Below are positions 7,976 through 18,635 of a stretch of DNA of 64,000 bases, one piece after another. How positions within the stretch are numbered: position 1 is the stretch's first letter; each line of letters starts with the position of its first letter. Source of the stretch: Burkholderia stagnalis. GTDB lineage: Bacteria; Pseudomonadota; Gammaproteobacteria; Burkholderiales; Burkholderiaceae. Location: assembly GCF_902830275.1 (NCBI RefSeq), contig NZ_CADESW010000008.1, positions 186,001 to 250,000 on the forward strand, in the 5' to 3' direction. A model generated the notes under the pieces. That model saw only the letters and a list, made by a program, of their open reading frames with translations. It was not told the DNA's origin and did no database searches. The translations under genes and the position numbers were made by a program.

Positions 7976-8709
7976 CGTCGTTCTCCGGGTGGATGCGGCG
8001 GTTCGGCTGAGCGCTTTGCCGCAGGTGCACACGCGCATGCAATGGCGACGCGCCGGCCCGCGGCGCAACCCCCGATCGCGCCACGGCCGGCGCACCGCAC
8101 CAAATTCGGCGGCGTCGATTATTTCCTGCCAGTGCGGCGCCATACTAATACGCCGAATATTGATCACTCAAGCAGGTTCAAATATCCCCTCTACTCAACC
8201 CGGAAACGCCGTCGATTCAAATTTTTCGAGCATTTTTTATGGTATGAGCAAAGGTTTTCGAGGGATACGCAATCATTTTTCAATTACCTTTCAATTCGCT
8301 GAAAACTCGCATTATTTTCATTAATAATCAATGCCTTGTATTCCATACACTATCTCACGACAGCCTCACCCTCGCATCAATCATCTCCCCCGAACATTCT
8401 GCAAATTTCCGTACACCGACAAACATCGGTCACATTTACAATCTTTCGAAGAGGAAATGGCAAAAAATATCGAGGCGGCGACTTATAAACTTGCCGCCCT
8501 CTTTATCCGTTTTAAACAAACTCCATTTTATTTAACTGTCTTTCGGATCCGCTTTTCCGCAGTTGCATATCGCCGCGACCGCCCAATCGCACCCCGTTTT
8601 CCCTTGCCTTCGCCCCTCCGACCCCGCTTTTTTATTGATTGAACGATCAATAAAAAACCGCTAAGCTCACGGCTTCCATCGATCTGCCGTCCGGGCCCAG
8701 GGAGTCGCG
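7976..8709. other. AT-rich intergenic region between divergent rhl and bet operons
   Basis: About 730 bp between the rhlA and betI starts. The part from roughly 8140 to 8560 is clearly AT-rich against very GC-rich flanks. It must hold the rhl promoter and regulatory sites and the betI promoter. A hairpin (arms GGCGGCGA 8474-8481 and TTGCCGCC 8491-8498, followed by CTCTTTATCCGTTTT) could be a terminator or part of a small RNA. I found no convincing CTG-N10-CAG lux box. A 103-codon reading frame at 8331-8642 has no good ribosome site and no recognisable features. Confidence 0.6.
8628..8657. promoter_or_regulatory. Putative BetI operator
   Basis: Perfect inverted repeat with 12-bp arms: TTTTTTATTGAT at 8628-8639 and ATCAATAAAAAA at 8646-8657, spacer TGAACG. 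The core TTGATTGAACGATCAAT resembles the BetI-binding dyad I recall from other proteobacteria. It lies 52 bp upstream of the betI start, where choline-responsive autorepression of betIBA would act. Confidence 0.75.
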
Positions 8710-9294
8710 ATGCCGAAAGTCGGAATGCGGGAAGTCCGCCGTGCGCAGTTGATCGACGCGACGCTGCGCTCGATCGACGAAGCCGGCCTGCCCGGCACGA
8801 CGCTCGCGTCGGTCGCGCAGCGCGCGAACATTTCCACCGGCATCGTCAGCCATTACTTCGGCGACAAGGACGGCCTGCTCGAAGCAACGATGCGCCACGT
8901 GCTGCGCGACCTGTGGTCGGCCACCACGCGCCGCCGCGTCGCCGCGCGCAAGGATCCGCGCGCCCGGCTGCGCGCGATCGTCGCCGCGAACTTCGACGAC
9001 ACCCAGATCAGCGCGCCCGTAATGAAGACCTGGCTCGCGTTCTGGTCGCAGAGCATGCACGAGCCGGCGCTGAAGCGCCTGCAGCACGTCAACACGCGGC
9101 GGCTCTATTCGAACCTGTGCGCGGAATTCGCGAAGGCCGTGCCGCGCGCGCGAGCGCGCGAAGCGGCCAGCGGCCTCGCCGCGCTGATCGACGGCCTGTG
9201 GCTGCGCGGCGCGCTCGCCGGCGGCCCGTTCGACACCCGGGCGGCGCTGAAGCTTGCCCACGATTACATCGACCTGCTGCTCGCGTCCGACTGA
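8710..9294 (+). CDS. betI: Choline-responsive TetR-family repressor BetI
   Basis: TetR-type repressor of glycine betaine synthesis, 194 aa, normal for BetI. The N-terminal helix-turn-helix is seen in [20 protein letters not shown] then [20 protein letters not shown]. The ligand/dimer domain carries the BetI-typical [20 protein letters not shown] and [12 protein letters not shown]. First gene of betIBA, with a strong palindrome just upstream, so autoregulation and choline induction are expected. The next gene starts 32 bp downstream. Confidence 0.95.
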   Translation: MPKVGMREVRRAQLIDATLRSIDEAGLPGTTLASVAQRANISTGIVSHYFGDKDGLLEATMRHVLRDLWSATTRRRVAARKDPRARLRAIVAANFDDTQISAPVMKTWLAFWSQSMHEPALKRLQHVNTRRLYSNLCAEFAKAVPRARAREAASGLAALIDGLWLRGALAGGPFDTRAALKLAHDYIDLLLASD

Positions 9295-9326
9295 CGCGGC
9301 GCGCAATCGCCCTCAAGGAGATCCTC

Positions 9327-10796
9327 ATGTCCGTATTCGGTTTGCAGCGCCTCTACATCGGCGGCGGCTACGTCGACGCCACCAGCGGCAAGACTTTCGA
9401 CACCTTCGATCCCGCCACCGGCGAACTGCTCGCGCAGGTGCAGCAGGCGAGCGCCGCCGACGTCGACCGCGCGGTCGCATCGGCGCGGGAAGGCCAGCGC
9501 GAATGGGCCGCGATGACCGCGATGCAGCGCTCGCGCATCCTGCGCCGCGCGGTCGAGCTGCTGCGCGAGCGCAACGACGAACTCGCGGCGCTGGAAACGC
9601 GCGACACCGGCAAGCCGATCGCCGAGACGCTCGCGGTCGACATCGTCACCGGTGCGGACGTGATCGAGTACTACGCGGGCCTCGCGACCGCGATCGAAGG
9701 GCTGCAGGTGCCGCTGCGCGCCGAGTCGTTCGTCTATACGCGCCGCGAGCCGCTCGGCGTATGCGCGGGCATCGGCGCATGGAACTACCCGATCCAGATC
9801 GCGTGCTGGAAGACGGCCCCTGCGCTCGCGGCCGGCAACGCGATGGTGTTCAAGCCGAGCGAGGTCACGCCGCTGACCGCGCTGAAGCTCGCGGAGATCT
9901 ACACGGAGGCCGGCGTGCCGGCCGGCGTGTTCAACGTCGTGCAGGGCGACGGCTCGGTCGGCGCGCTGCTCACGGGCCACCCCGACATCGCGAAGGTGTC
10001 GTTCACGGGCGGCGTCGAGACGGGCAAGAAGGTGATGTCGCTGGCCGGCGCATCGTCGCTGAAGGAAGTGACGATGGAGCTCGGCGGCAAATCGCCGCTG
10101 ATCGTGTTCGACGATGCCGATCTCGACCGTGCCGCCGACATCGCGGTAACGGCCAACTTCTTCAGCTCGGGCCAGGTCTGCACGAACGGCACGCGCGTGT
10201 TCGTGCACCGCTCGATCAAGGACGCATTCACCGCGCGCGTGCTCGAACGCGTGAAGCGCATCCGCGTCGGCAAGCCGACCGATGCCGACACGAACTTCGG
10301 CCCGCTCGTGTCCGCCGCGCAGCTCGACAAGGTGCTCGGCTTCATCGACAGCGGCAAGGCCGAGGGCGCGAAGCTGCTCGCGGGCGGCACGCGCCTCACC
10401 GACGGCCATTTCGCGAACGGCCAGTACGTTGCGCCGACCGTGTTCGGCGACTGCCGCGACGACATGAAGATCGTCCGCGAGGAGATCTTCGGGCCGGTGA
10501 TGAGCATCCTCGAATTCGAATCGGAGGACGAAGTCGTCGCGCGCGCGAACGACACGCACTTCGGGCTCGCGGCCGGCGTCGTGACCGAGAACCTGTCGCG
10601 CGCGCACCGCACGATCCACCGCCTCGAAGCCGGCATCTGCTGGATCAACACGTGGGGCGAATCGCCGGCCGAAATGCCGGTTGGCGGTTACAAGCAATCC
10701 GGTGTCGGACGGGAGAACGGCATCACGACGCTCGAACACTACACTCGGATCAAGTCGGTGCAGGTCGAGCTCGGCCGCTACAACCCGGTGTTTTGA
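9327..10796 (+). CDS. betB: Betaine-aldehyde dehydrogenase
   Basis: Oxidises betaine aldehyde to the osmoprotectant glycine betaine with NAD(P)+. The 489-aa ALDH-superfamily protein shows the cofactor/substrate motif [15 protein letters not shown], the catalytic Glu in [11 protein letters not shown] and the catalytic Cys in [15 protein letters not shown]. The end motif [15 protein letters not shown] is typical of this branch. ATG is preceded by AAGGAG. Middle gene of betIBA. Confidence 0.95.
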   Translation: MSVFGLQRLYIGGGYVDATSGKTFDTFDPATGELLAQVQQASAADVDRAVASAREGQREWAAMTAMQRSRILRRAVELLRERNDELAALETRDTGKPIAETLAVDIVTGADVIEYYAGLATAIEGLQVPLRAESFVYTRREPLGVCAGIGAWNYPIQIACWKTAPALAAGNAMVFKPSEVTPLTALKLAEIYTEAGVPAGVFNVVQGDGSVGALLTGHPDIAKVSFTGGVETGKKVMSLAGASSLKEVTMELGGKSPLIVFDDADLDRAADIAVTANFFSSGQVCTNGTRVFVHRSIKDAFTARVLERVKRIRVGKPTDADTNFGPLVSAAQLDKVLGFIDSGKAEGAKLLAGGTRLTDGHFANGQYVAPTVFGDCRDDMKIVREEIFGPVMSILEFESEDEVVARANDTHFGLAAGVVTENLSRAHRTIHRLEAGICWINTWGESPAEMPVGGYKQSGVGRENGITTLEHYTRIKSVQVELGRYNPVF

Positions 10797-10818
10797 GTCA
10801 CGAACAAGGAGATCCGTC

Positions 10819-12519
10819 ATGACGACACGCGAATACGACTACATCATCTGCGGCGCAGGCTCCGCGGGCAACGTGCTCGCGACGCGCCTGACGGAAGATC
10901 CGGACGTCACCGTGCTGCTGCTCGAAGCGGGCGGCCCCGACTACCGCTTCGACTTCCGCACGCAGATGCCGGCGGCGCTCGCCTATCCGCTGCAGGGCCG
11001 CCGCTACAACTGGGCATACGAGACCGACCCCGAGCCGCACATGAACAACCGCCGGATGGAGTGCGGGCGCGGCAAGGGGCTCGGCGGCTCGTCGCTGATC
11101 AACGGGATGTGCTACATCCGCGGCAATGCGCTCGACTACGACAACTGGTCGACGCACAAGGGCCTCGACAACTGGACGTATCTCGACTGCCTGCCGTACT
11201 TCAGGAAGGCCGAGACGCGCGACGTGGGCCCGAACGACTACCACGGCGGCGACGGCCCCGTGTCGGTCACGACCAGCAAGCCGGGCGTGAACCCGCTGTT
11301 CGAGGCGATGGTCGAGGCCGGCGTGCAGGCCGGCTACCCGCGCACCGACGACCTGAACGGCTACCAGCAGGAAGGCTTCGGCCCGATGGACCGCACCGTG
11401 ACGCCGCGCGGCCGCCGCGCGAGCACCGCGCGCGGCTACCTCGACCAGGCGCGCGCGCGGCCGAACCTCGAGATCGTCACGCACGCGCTCGCCGATCGCA
11501 TCCTGTTCGACGGCAAGCGCGCGTCGGGCGTCACCTACCTGCGCGGCAGCGAGCGCGCGACCGCGCATGCGCGCCGCGAAGTGCTCGTGTGCAGCGGCGC
11601 GATCGCATCGCCGCAGCTGCTGCAGCGCTCGGGCGTCGGCCCCGGCGCGTGGCTGAAGGAACTGGACATCCCCGTCGTGCTCGACTTGCCGGGCGTCGGC
11701 CAGAACCTGCAGGATCACCTGGAGATGTATATCCAGTACCAGTGCAAGGAACCGGTGTCGCTGTACCCGGCGCTGAAGTGGTGGAACCAGCCGAAGATCG
11801 GCCTCGAATGGATGCTGAACGGCACGGGCCTCGGCGCGACCAACCACTTCGAGGCGGGCGGCTTCATCCGCACGCGCGACGACGACCTGTGGCCGAACAT
11901 CCAGTACCACTTCCTGCCGGTCGCGATCAACTACAACGGTTCGAACGCGATCGAGATGCACGGCTTCCAGGCGCACGTCGGCTCGATGCGCTCGCCGAGC
12001 CGCGGCCGCGTGAAGCTGCGCTCGCGCGATCCGAACGAGCACCCGAGCATCCTGTTCAACTACATGGCGGAAGCGCTCGACTGGCGCGAGTTCCGCGACG
12101 CGATCCGCGCGACGCGCGAGATCATGCGCCAGCCCGCGCTCGACCGCTATCGCGGCCGTGAGCTGAACCCGGGCGCGGACCTGAAGAGCGACAAGGAGCT
12201 CGATGATTTCGTGCGTGCCCGCGCGGAGACGGCGTTTCATCCGTCGTGCTCGTGCAAGATGGGTTATGACGACATGGCCGTGGTGGACAACGAAGGCCGC
12301 GTGCACGGGCTCGACGGCCTGCGCGTGGTCGATGCGTCGATCATGCCGATCATCACGACCGGCAACCTGAACGCGCCGACGATCATGATCGCCGAGAAGA
12401 TCGCGGACAAGATTCGCGGGCGGCAGGCGCTGGCGCGGGTGGATGTGCCTTATTTCGTTGCGAACGGGGCGCCGGCGCGGGATGTCGGGAAGGTGGCTAG
12501 GGCGCCGGAGAGGGTTTGA
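10819..12519 (+). CDS. betA: Choline dehydrogenase (FAD, GMC oxidoreductase)
   Basis: Oxidises choline to betaine aldehyde at the membrane, feeding BetB. The 566-aa GMC-family protein has the FAD dinucleotide fold [16 protein letters not shown], the GMC signature 1 region [20 protein letters not shown], signature 2 near [16 protein letters not shown], and the C-terminal catalytic His region [10 protein letters not shown]. It starts 22 bp after betB with AAGGAG upstream. Length and order are as in other proteobacterial bet operons. Confidence 0.95.
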   Translation: MTTREYDYIICGAGSAGNVLATRLTEDPDVTVLLLEAGGPDYRFDFRTQMPAALAYPLQGRRYNWAYETDPEPHMNNRRMECGRGKGLGGSSLINGMCYIRGNALDYDNWSTHKGLDNWTYLDCLPYFRKAETRDVGPNDYHGGDGPVSVTTSKPGVNPLFEAMVEAGVQAGYPRTDDLNGYQQEGFGPMDRTVTPRGRRASTARGYLDQARARPNLEIVTHALADRILFDGKRASGVTYLRGSERATAHARREVLVCSGAIASPQLLQRSGVGPGAWLKELDIPVVLDLPGVGQNLQDHLEMYIQYQCKEPVSLYPALKWWNQPKIGLEWMLNGTGLGATNHFEAGGFIRTRDDDLWPNIQYHFLPVAINYNGSNAIEMHGFQAHVGSMRSPSRGRVKLRSRDPNEHPSILFNYMAEALDWREFRDAIRATREIMRQPALDRYRGRELNPGADLKSDKELDDFVRARAETAFHPSCSCKMGYDDMAVVDNEGRVHGLDGLRVVDASIMPIITTGNLNAPTIMIAEKIADKIRGRQALARVDVPYFVANGAPARDVGKVARAPERV

Positions 12520-12552
12520 CGAGCGCGGGTACGCCGCCAGGTTCTTGTCGTA

Positions 12553-12594
12553 GCAAACGCCGCTGACAGCCAATGTCGGCGGCGTTTGCGTTTC
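12553..12594 (+). terminator. Putative rho-independent terminator of betIBA
   Basis: 15-bp stem: GCAAACGCCGCTGAC at 12553-12567 pairs with GTCGGCGGCGTTTGC at 12575-12589 with one G:U wobble and a 7-base loop, followed by GTTTCT. The U-tract is short. It begins 34 bp after the betA stop. In the rest of 12520-12954 I see only a short reading frame before the ABC gene. Confidence 0.7.
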
Positions 12595-12868
12595 TGGTCC
12601 ATGCCGATTCGGCACCACTCCTTCCCGGCAACGAAGCCAATCGCCACGGCTCGCCCCACGAAGCACCCTGTTCGCCACGGACTGTAAACGTTCCCCCGCC
12701 CTTGAAATCCGGCCCTTCGAGCCGAATCGACCACCGACCGCCCTGCCGATCCGCGTTTGTTCATCCAAACCGACTAATCGGCACGCGATCCACGCGGCTG
12801 TTGCGCACCCCGGCAAACCCCGCTCGCCGTTGCTAAGATAGCGATCCCATCGCTTCGACGAACACCCG

Positions 12869-12958
12869 ATGCCACCTGTCCGCCGTACGCCCCGCCCTTC
12901 GCGCCCGCGCGCCGCCGCGGCCGCCCCCGCCGTCTTCCCTACCGGACCTCGCCCGTGA
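12869..12958 (+). CDS. Possible 29-aa leader peptide upstream of the ABC exporter
   Basis: A short frame starting [13 protein letters not shown] and rich in Pro, Arg and Ala. Its stop TGA overlaps the GTG start of the ABC ATPase (GTGA). No clear Shine-Dalgarno precedes its ATG. If translated it would couple to the ATPase start, which itself has only a weak ribosome site. It could equally be chance in GC-rich DNA. Confidence 0.3.
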   Translation: MPPVRRTPRPSRPRAAAAAPAVFPTGPRP

Positions 12959-13914
12959 GCACGCCCCCGATCCTGTCCGTCTCGAACCTGTCCAAGACCT
13001 ACGCGTCCGGGTTCCAGGCGCTTAAACACGTCAACCTCGACATCCGCCCGGGCGAGATCTTCGCGCTGCTCGGGCCGAACGGCGCCGGCAAGACGACGCT
13101 GATCGGCTCGATCTGCGGGATCGTCACGCCGACCGACGGCCGCGTGACGGTCGGCGGCCACGACATCCGCAGCGCGTACCGCGCGGCCCGCGAACTGATC
13201 GGCCTCGTGCCGCAGGAGCTGACCACCGACGCGTTCGAAACCGTGTGGGCCACCGTGTCGTTCAGCCGCGGCCTGTTCGGCAAGGCGCCGAACCCCGCGC
13301 ACATCGAGAAGACGCTGAAGGCGCTGTCGCTGTGGGACAAGCGCGACAACAAGCTGATGACGCTGTCGGGCGGCATGAAGCGCCGCGTGATGATCGCGAA
13401 GGCGCTGTCGCACGAGCCGCGCATCCTGTTCCTCGACGAACCGACCGCCGGCGTCGACGTCGAACTGCGCCGCGACATGTGGAAACTCGTCGATTCGCTG
13501 CGCGAAAGCGGCGTGACGATCGTGCTGACCACGCACTACATCGAGGAAGCCGAGGAAATGGCCGACCGGATCGGCATCATCCTCGGCGGCGAACTCGTGC
13601 TCGTCGAGGAAAAGCGCGAGCTGATGCGCAAGCTCGGCAAGAAGCAGCTGACCGTGCAGCTCGACCGCGCGCTCGCGGCCATGCCGCCCGCGCTCGCGCC
13701 GTTCGGGCTCGAACTCGCGGACGGCGGCAGCGCGCTCGTCTACACGTACGACTCGCATCGCGACGACGCGAGCATCGCGACGCTGATCAACGCGCTCGGC
13801 GCGGCCGGGATCGGCTTCCGCGACCTGCACACCACGCAGAGCTCGCTCGAGGACATCTTCGTCAGCCTGATCGACAACCGCCGCAACGGCGTACACGAGG
13901 CAGCCCACCCATGA
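12955..13914 (+). CDS. ABC-2 type exporter, ATP-binding protein (YadG-like)
   Basis: Cytoplasmic ATPase of a two-gene exporter, 319 aa. All nucleotide-binding motifs are present: Walker [14 protein letters not shown] signature LSGGMKRRV, Walker [13 protein letters not shown] and the H-loop in [11 protein letters not shown]. The C-terminal extension with [11 protein letters not shown] is typical of ABC-2/DrrA-like ATPases. Start is GTG 12955 because the N-terminus [18 protein letters not shown] aligns with the family; no strong ribosome site is seen. Its stop overlaps the permease start. Substrate unknown. Confidence 0.9.
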   Translation: MSTPPILSVSNLSKTYASGFQALKHVNLDIRPGEIFALLGPNGAGKTTLIGSICGIVTPTDGRVTVGGHDIRSAYRAARELIGLVPQELTTDAFETVWATVSFSRGLFGKAPNPAHIEKTLKALSLWDKRDNKLMTLSGGMKRRVMIAKALSHEPRILFLDEPTAGVDVELRRDMWKLVDSLRESGVTIVLTTHYIEEAEEMADRIGIILGGELVLVEEKRELMRKLGKKQLTVQLDRALAAMPPALAPFGLELADGGSALVYTYDSHRDDASIATLINALGAAGIGFRDLHTTQSSLEDIFVSLIDNRRNGVHEAAHP

Positions 13915-14672
13915 ACTTCCATGCGATCCGCGCGATCTACCGCGCAGAAATGGCCCGCACGCGGCGCACGCTGATGCAGAGCATCATCGCGCCGGTGATC
14001 TCGACGTCGCTGTACTTCGTCGTGTTCGGCTCCGCGATCGGCTCGCGCATCAGCGACGTGAACGGCATCGGCTACGGCTCGTTCATCGTGCCGGGCCTCG
14101 TGATGCTGTCGCTGCTGTCGCAGAGCATCTCGAACGCGTCGTTCGGCATCTATTTCCCGCGCTTCACCGGCACGATCTACGAGATCCTGTCCGCACCCGT
14201 GTCGTACTGGGAAATCGTGATCGCATACGTGGGCGCGGCCGCGTCGAAATCGATGCTGCTCGGGCTGATCATCCTCGCCACGGCCGGGCTGTTCGTGCCG
14301 CTGCACATCCTGCATCCGTTCTGGATGGTGCTGTTCCTCGTGCTGACGTCGATCACCTTCAGCCTGTTCGGCTTCGTGATCGGCATCTGGGCCGACAGCT
14401 TCGAGAAGCTGCAGCTCGTGCCGCTGCTGATCATCACGCCGCTCACGTTCCTCGGCGGCAGCTTCTATTCGGTCGACATGCTGCCGCCCGCCTGGCGCAT
14501 CGTCACGCTGTTCAACCCGATCGTCTACCTGATCAGCGGCTTCCGCTGGTCGTTCTACGGGCTCGCCGACGTGCACGTCGGCATCAGCCTCGCCGCCACC
14601 TCGCTGTTCCTGATCGTGCTGCTCGCGATCGTCGCGTGGATCTTCCGCACCGGCTACCGGCTGAAGAACTGA
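13911..14672 (+). CDS. ABC-2 type exporter, permease protein (YadH-like)
   Basis: Inner-membrane permease of 253 aa with about six hydrophobic helices and the ABC-2 family regions [20 protein letters not shown] near the N-terminus and [17 protein letters not shown] before the last helix. Its ATG overlaps the ATPase stop by 4 bp, so the two form an obligate pair. The substrate cannot be read from sequence. Confidence 0.9.
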   Translation: MNFHAIRAIYRAEMARTRRTLMQSIIAPVISTSLYFVVFGSAIGSRISDVNGIGYGSFIVPGLVMLSLLSQSISNASFGIYFPRFTGTIYEILSAPVSYWEIVIAYVGAAASKSMLLGLIILATAGLFVPLHILHPFWMVLFLVLTSITFSLFGFVIGIWADSFEKLQLVPLLIITPLTFLGGSFYSVDMLPPAWRIVTLFNPIVYLISGFRWSFYGLADVHVGISLAATSLFLIVLLAIVAWIFRTGYRLKN

Positions 14673-14764
14673 TGCGCGCACGCGTCGCGGCCGTGACGCA
14701 TTTGGCCAAGCCCGCGACGCTTTTCCTCCGATGCAGCCAATTGTGGTCGCGTCTACTGAAGAGC

Positions 14765-14800
14765 AGAGGCCTTGAAGCACCCCGCTTCGAGGCCTTTTCT
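14765..14800 (+). terminator. Rho-independent terminator between ABC exporter and MFS genes
   Basis: Stem GGCCTTGAAGC (14768-14778) with GCTTCGAGGCC (14784-14794), one G:U wobble, 5-base loop, extended by flanking AGA/TTT pairs, then TTTTCTCTT. It lies about 95 bp after the permease stop and ends about 18 bp before the MFS start, so it could also act as an attenuator for that gene. Confidence 0.75.
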
Positions 14801-14817
14801 CTTCCGCAGAGGACGCC

Positions 14818-16245
14818 ATGCCCGCCACCGCCTCCATCACGCGCGCCAGCGCGGCCGCCCGGCTCGAACGTCTGCCGTTCTCCGGGTATCACAAGCTGAT
14901 CTTCTTCATCATCGCGATCGCGTTCTTCTTCGACTCGGTCGACCTCGGCACGATGACCTTCGTGCTCGGCTCGATCAAGAAGGAGTTCGGGCTGTCGACC
15001 GCCACGGCCGGGCTGGTGGCGAGCGCGAGCTTCTTCGGGATGGTGCTCGGCGCGGCGGTCGCGGGCCTGCTCGCGGACCGCTTCGGCCGCCGCCCCGTGT
15101 TCCAGTGGAGCATGGTGCTGTGGGGCGCGGCGTCGTACCTGTGCTCGACCGCGCAGAGCGTCGACGCATTGATCGTCTATCGCGTGCTGCTCGGCATCGG
15201 CATGGGCATGGAGTTTCCGGTCGCGCAGACGCTGCTGTCGGAATTCGTGCCGACCGCGAAGCGCGGCCGCCTGATCGCGCTGATGGACGGCTTCTGGCCG
15301 CTCGGCTTCATCACCGCCGGCATCGTGTCGTACTTCGTGCTGCCGCAGTTCGGCTGGCGCACCGTGTTCGCGCTGCTCGCGATTCCGGCCGTGTTCGTGC
15401 TGGTGGTGCGCCGGCTCGTGCCGGAATCGCCGCGCTGGCTCGAGCACGCGGGCCGGCTCGGCGAGGCCGACACGGTGATGCGCGAAATCGAGGCGAAGGT
15501 GATGCGCTCGGCCGGCGTCGCGACGCTGCCGCCGCCGGCGCGGCTCGCACCGGCCCCGGCGCCGCGCGGCCGCGGCGCGCTGCGCGAAATCTGGAGCGGC
15601 GCGTATCGCCGCCGCACGGCGATGGTGTGGCTGCTGTGGTTCTTCGCACTGCTCGGCTTCTACGGGCTCACGTCGTGGCTCGGCGCGCTGCTGCAGCAGG
15701 CCGGCTTCGAAGTCACGAAATCGGTGTTCTACACGGTGCTGATCTCGCTCGGCGGCGTGCCGGGCTTCCTGTGCGCGGCGTGGCTCGTCGAGCGCTGGGG
15801 GCGCAAGCCGACCTGCATCGCGTCGCTGCTCGGCGGCGGCGCGATGGCGTATGCGTACGGGCAAAGCGCGCTGTACGGCGGCAGCACGACGCTGCTGATC
15901 GGCACGGGCCTCGCGATGCAGTTCTTCCTGTTCGGGATGTGGGCGGCGCTGTACACGTACACGCCCGAGCTGTACGGCACCGGCGCGCGCGCGACGGGCT
16001 CGGGCTTCGCGTCGGCGATCGGGCGCATCGGGTCGCTGATCGGGCCGTACGTGGTCGGCGTGGTGCTGCCGGTGTTCGGCCAGGGCGGCGTGTTCACGCT
16101 CGGCGCGCTGTCGTTCGCGGCGGCGGCGCTCGCGGTGTGGGCGCTCGGGATCGAGACGAAGGGCCTCGCGCTGGAGGAACTGGCGTCCGGCGATGAAGCG
16201 GGTGACGGCGGGCGCTATGCGCCGGCGGTGGACAAGGTGTCGTGA
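14818..16245 (+). CDS. MFS metabolite:H+ symporter, NiaP-like family
   Basis: Twelve-helix importer of 475 aa. It shows FFFDSVDLGTMTFVLGSI in helix 1, the MFS motif GLLADRFGRRPVF, RVLLGIGMGMEFPVAQTLLSE in helix 4, RGRLIALMDGFWPLGF, and the sugar-porter-like VPESPRWLEHAGR before the central loop. The late block YTYTPELYGTGARATGSG matches the group that includes the niacin transporter NiaP and related organic-acid carriers. The central loop is Pro/Ala-rich and longer than in Bacillus NiaP. Substrate unproven; it could be nicotinate or another small aromatic or carboxylic acid. Transcribed alone after a terminator. Confidence 0.8.
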   Translation: MPATASITRASAAARLERLPFSGYHKLIFFIIAIAFFFDSVDLGTMTFVLGSIKKEFGLSTATAGLVASASFFGMVLGAAVAGLLADRFGRRPVFQWSMVLWGAASYLCSTAQSVDALIVYRVLLGIGMGMEFPVAQTLLSEFVPTAKRGRLIALMDGFWPLGFITAGIVSYFVLPQFGWRTVFALLAIPAVFVLVVRRLVPESPRWLEHAGRLGEADTVMREIEAKVMRSAGVATLPPPARLAPAPAPRGRGALREIWSGAYRRRTAMVWLLWFFALLGFYGLTSWLGALLQQAGFEVTKSVFYTVLISLGGVPGFLCAAWLVERWGRKPTCIASLLGGGAMAYAYGQSALYGGSTTLLIGTGLAMQFFLFGMWAALYTYTPELYGTGARATGSGFASAIGRIGSLIGPYVVGVVLPVFGQGGVFTLGALSFAAAALAVWALGIETKGLALEELASGDEAGDGGRYAPAVDKVS

Positions 16246-16268
16246 CCCTGCCGACACGCCGTCGGACA

Positions 16269-16298
16269 GCGGGCCGGCTGCCGCAGCCACCGGCCCGC
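16269..16298. terminator. Inverted repeat between convergent MFS and MCP genes
   Basis: Perfect 9-bp arms GCGGGCCGG (16269-16277) and CCGGCCCGC (16290-16298) around a 12-base loop that can itself pair (CTG/CAG). It sits in the 106-bp gap between convergent genes, so a bidirectional terminator is plausible, but there is no U-tract on either side. Confidence 0.4.
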
Positions 16299-16351
16299 GA
16301 CGAACACCCGGGGCCCCGGCCCCGCTGCACGCCGCGCTTTCGCGGCTGACA

Positions 16352-17887
16352 TCACCCGACGCTGAACACCGACACCGCGGTCCGCAGCCGCGCGGTCTGT
16401 TCGTCGAGCGACGACGCGGCGGCCGCGGCCTGCTCGACGAGCGCCGCGTTCTGCTGCGTGACCTCGTCCATCTGCGTGACCGCCTTGCCGACCTGCTCGA
16501 TGCCGGTGCTCTGCTCGTCGGATGCCGCGGTGATCTCGCCCATGATGCCGGCGACATGGCGGATCGACTGGACGATGGCCGTCATCCGGTCGCCCGCGAC
16601 GCCGACGAGCTGGCTGCCGTGGCCGACCTTCTCGACCGACGCCTGGATCAGCGACTTGATGTCCTTCGCGGCGGCGGCGCTGCGCTGCGCGAGCGAGCGC
16701 ACTTCCGACGCGACGACCGCGAACCCGCGCCCGCCTTCGCCGGCGCGCGCCGCCTCGACCGCCGCGTTCAACGCGAGAATGTTGGTCTGGAACGCGATGC
16801 TCTCGATCACCGACGTGATGTCGGCGATCTGGTCCGACTGCTGCGCGATCTGCTGCATCGTCGCGACCACTTCCTGCACCGCCTCGCCACCGCGCTCGGT
16901 CGCGTCGGCCGCGGTCGAGACGAGCCCGTTGGCCTGCCGCGCATTGTCGGCGTTCTGCTTCACGGTCGCCGTGATCTGCTCCATGCTCGCGGCGGTCTGC
17001 TGCAGCGACGCGGCCTGCTCCTCGGTGCGCTGCGACAGGTCGAGATTGCCCCGCGCGATCTCGCCCGTGCCGATCGCGATCGAGTGCGTCGCGGACTGGA
17101 TTTCGGCGATCATCCCGACGAGCGCCGCCCTCATCTCCGCGAGCGCCGCCAGCAGGCTGCCCGGCGCGGCCTTCGCCGCATCGAGCTGCACGTTCAGGTT
17201 GCCGGTCGCGATCGCGCGCGCGATCCGCGTCGCCTGCGCGGGTTCGCCGCCGAGCGTGCGCGTGATGCTGCGCAGGATCGCCCACGCGATTGCGGCCAGG
17301 CCGGCCGCGATGCCGAGTGCAATCGCGCCCAGCAGCACCGCGAACTTCGAGAACGCGGCATCGATGTCGTCGTAGAAGAAGCCGGTGCCGATCCACCAGT
17401 CCCAGTCCGGGATCGCCACGACACCTTGCAGTTTCGGCTCGGGTTCGCCCTCCGGGGTGCGCTTCACGAGCACGTCGACGAGCGCGAAATGTGATTGCGC
17501 CATCCCGGCGCGATACGCGTCGCGGTCGAGCAGACCATCGGGCGTGTGGTTGCCGTTGGCCTTGGTGCCGATGAACTTCGCGTTCGGGTGCACGAGATTG
17601 ACGCCGTCGGCCGTCGTGACCCAGTAGTAGCTCCGCGTGTTCGTGTTGAGCCGGGAGAGCGCCTCCTTCGCCTGCTGCTGCGCCTGCTCGCGCGTCAGCG
17701 CGCCGCTCGTCTGCAACTCGCGGTACGCGTTGACCAGGTGCTCGGCTTTCGTCAACAGGATGACGATTTCCTCGCGGCGGCTGTCGATCAGCGCGGAGCG
17801 CAACGTATGCAGCGCCGTCGCGGCCAGCAGCACGACGCCCAGCAGCGCCGCCGCGACGAGCAACAGCAGTTTCGTGGAAAGCCTCAT
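16352..17887 (-). CDS. Methyl-accepting chemotaxis protein with single Cache domain
   Basis: Membrane chemoreceptor of 511 aa. TM1 is at about residues 7-29 ([15 protein letters not shown]). A periplasmic single-Cache domain ([32 protein letters not shown]) follows, then TM2 near 190-210, a HAMP-like linker and a signalling domain. The kinase-control hairpin tip is recognisable in [20 protein letters not shown] and [20 protein letters not shown]. No C-terminal NWETF-type CheR tether is present. ATG 17887 is preferred because GAGG lies 7 bases upstream; a GTG at 17893 is also in frame. Single-Cache receptors often sense small organic acids, but the ligand here is unknown. Confidence 0.93.
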   Translation of the reverse strand: MRLSTKLLLLVAAALLGVVLLAATALHTLRSALIDSRREEIVILLTKAEHLVNAYRELQTSGALTREQAQQQAKEALSRLNTNTRSYYWVTTADGVNLVHPNAKFIGTKANGNHTPDGLLDRDAYRAGMAQSHFALVDVLVKRTPEGEPEPKLQGVVAIPDWDWWIGTGFFYDDIDAAFSKFAVLLGAIALGIAAGLAAIAWAILRSITRTLGGEPAQATRIARAIATGNLNVQLDAAKAAPGSLLAALAEMRAALVGMIAEIQSATHSIAIGTGEIARGNLDLSQRTEEQAASLQQTAASMEQITATVKQNADNARQANGLVSTAADATERGGEAVQEVVATMQQIAQQSDQIADITSVIESIAFQTNILALNAAVEAARAGEGGRGFAVVASEVRSLAQRSAAAAKDIKSLIQASVEKVGHGSQLVGVAGDRMTAIVQSIRHVAGIMGEITAASDEQSTGIEQVGKAVTQMDEVTQQNAALVEQAAAAASSLDEQTARLRTAVSVFSVG

Positions 17888-18158
17888 GCGCACGCCTCGA
17901 TGTGTTAACTATCCGGTACGGATAACGACGTTCGAGACGAAGACTTGAGCGGCGGCACACCCGCGTAAACCCGCAATCCTGAACCCGCCGGGGCTTCGGG
18001 CGATCATCCATGCCCGTGGTCGAACCGACGATCGCGCAAATTCTTCCCGAGCGGATGTCGATTTCCGGCATCCTGATCCGTCGTAGCGTCGGAACTGCCC
18101 GTCGACCGCATGCGCCGTCGGCGGGCACCCGCCCTGCCCCTTTCAAGGAGAAACGAAA

Positions 18159-18593
18159 ATGCGCGTGATGGTCATCATCAAGGCGACCAGCGAGTCCGAA
18201 GCCGGCCAGATGCCGGATACCGAGCTGCTGACCGCGATGGGCAAGTACAACGAGGAACTGGTGAAGGCGGGCGTGATGCTCGCCGGCGAAGGGTTGCACC
18301 CGAGCTCGCGCGGCAAGCGCGTGCGCTTCGCGGGCGCGAACCGCACCGTGACCGACGGGCCGTTCGCGGAAACCAAGGAGCTGATCGCCGGCTTCTGGCT
18401 GTGGCAGGTGAAATCGATGGACGAGGCGGTCGAATGGGTGAAGCGCTGCCCGAACCCGATGCACGGCGAATCGGAGATCGAGATCCGGCGCGTGTTCGAA
18501 CCGGAGGACTTCGGCGCGGAATTCACGCCGGAGCTGCAGGAGCAGGAAGCGCGGCTGCGCGCGGGCATCGAGGCCGCGCAGAAGAAGCACTGA
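18159..18593 (+). CDS. YCII-related (DGPF) domain protein
   Basis: Small cytoplasmic alpha/beta-barrel dimer-type protein of 144 aa. MRVMVIIKATSESEAGQMP starts the YCII-like ferredoxin fold, and the conserved DGPFAETKELIAGFW block gives the family its DGPF name. Such genes often precede an ECF sigma factor gene, but here the next gene is convergent and unrelated. AAGGAG lies about 9 bases upstream of the ATG. Biochemical function unknown. Confidence 0.88.
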   Translation: MRVMVIIKATSESEAGQMPDTELLTAMGKYNEELVKAGVMLAGEGLHPSSRGKRVRFAGANRTVTDGPFAETKELIAGFWLWQVKSMDEAVEWVKRCPNPMHGESEIEIRRVFEPEDFGAEFTPELQEQEARLRAGIEAAQKKH

Positions 18594-18635
18594 CGGCAGC
18601 GGCGCGGCACGGGCGATGCCCCGCCGCGCCCGCGC

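Noticed and set aside
7976-8300. Possible lux box in the rhlA upstream region (CTGCCAGTGCGG near 8128)
   Set aside because: It lacks the CTG-N10-CAG dyad. Only one half-site-like match is present.
8331-8642. 103-codon frame in the AT-rich intergenic region
   Set aside because: No ribosome site at a useful distance, no coding-like composition, and it would run through the betI operator.
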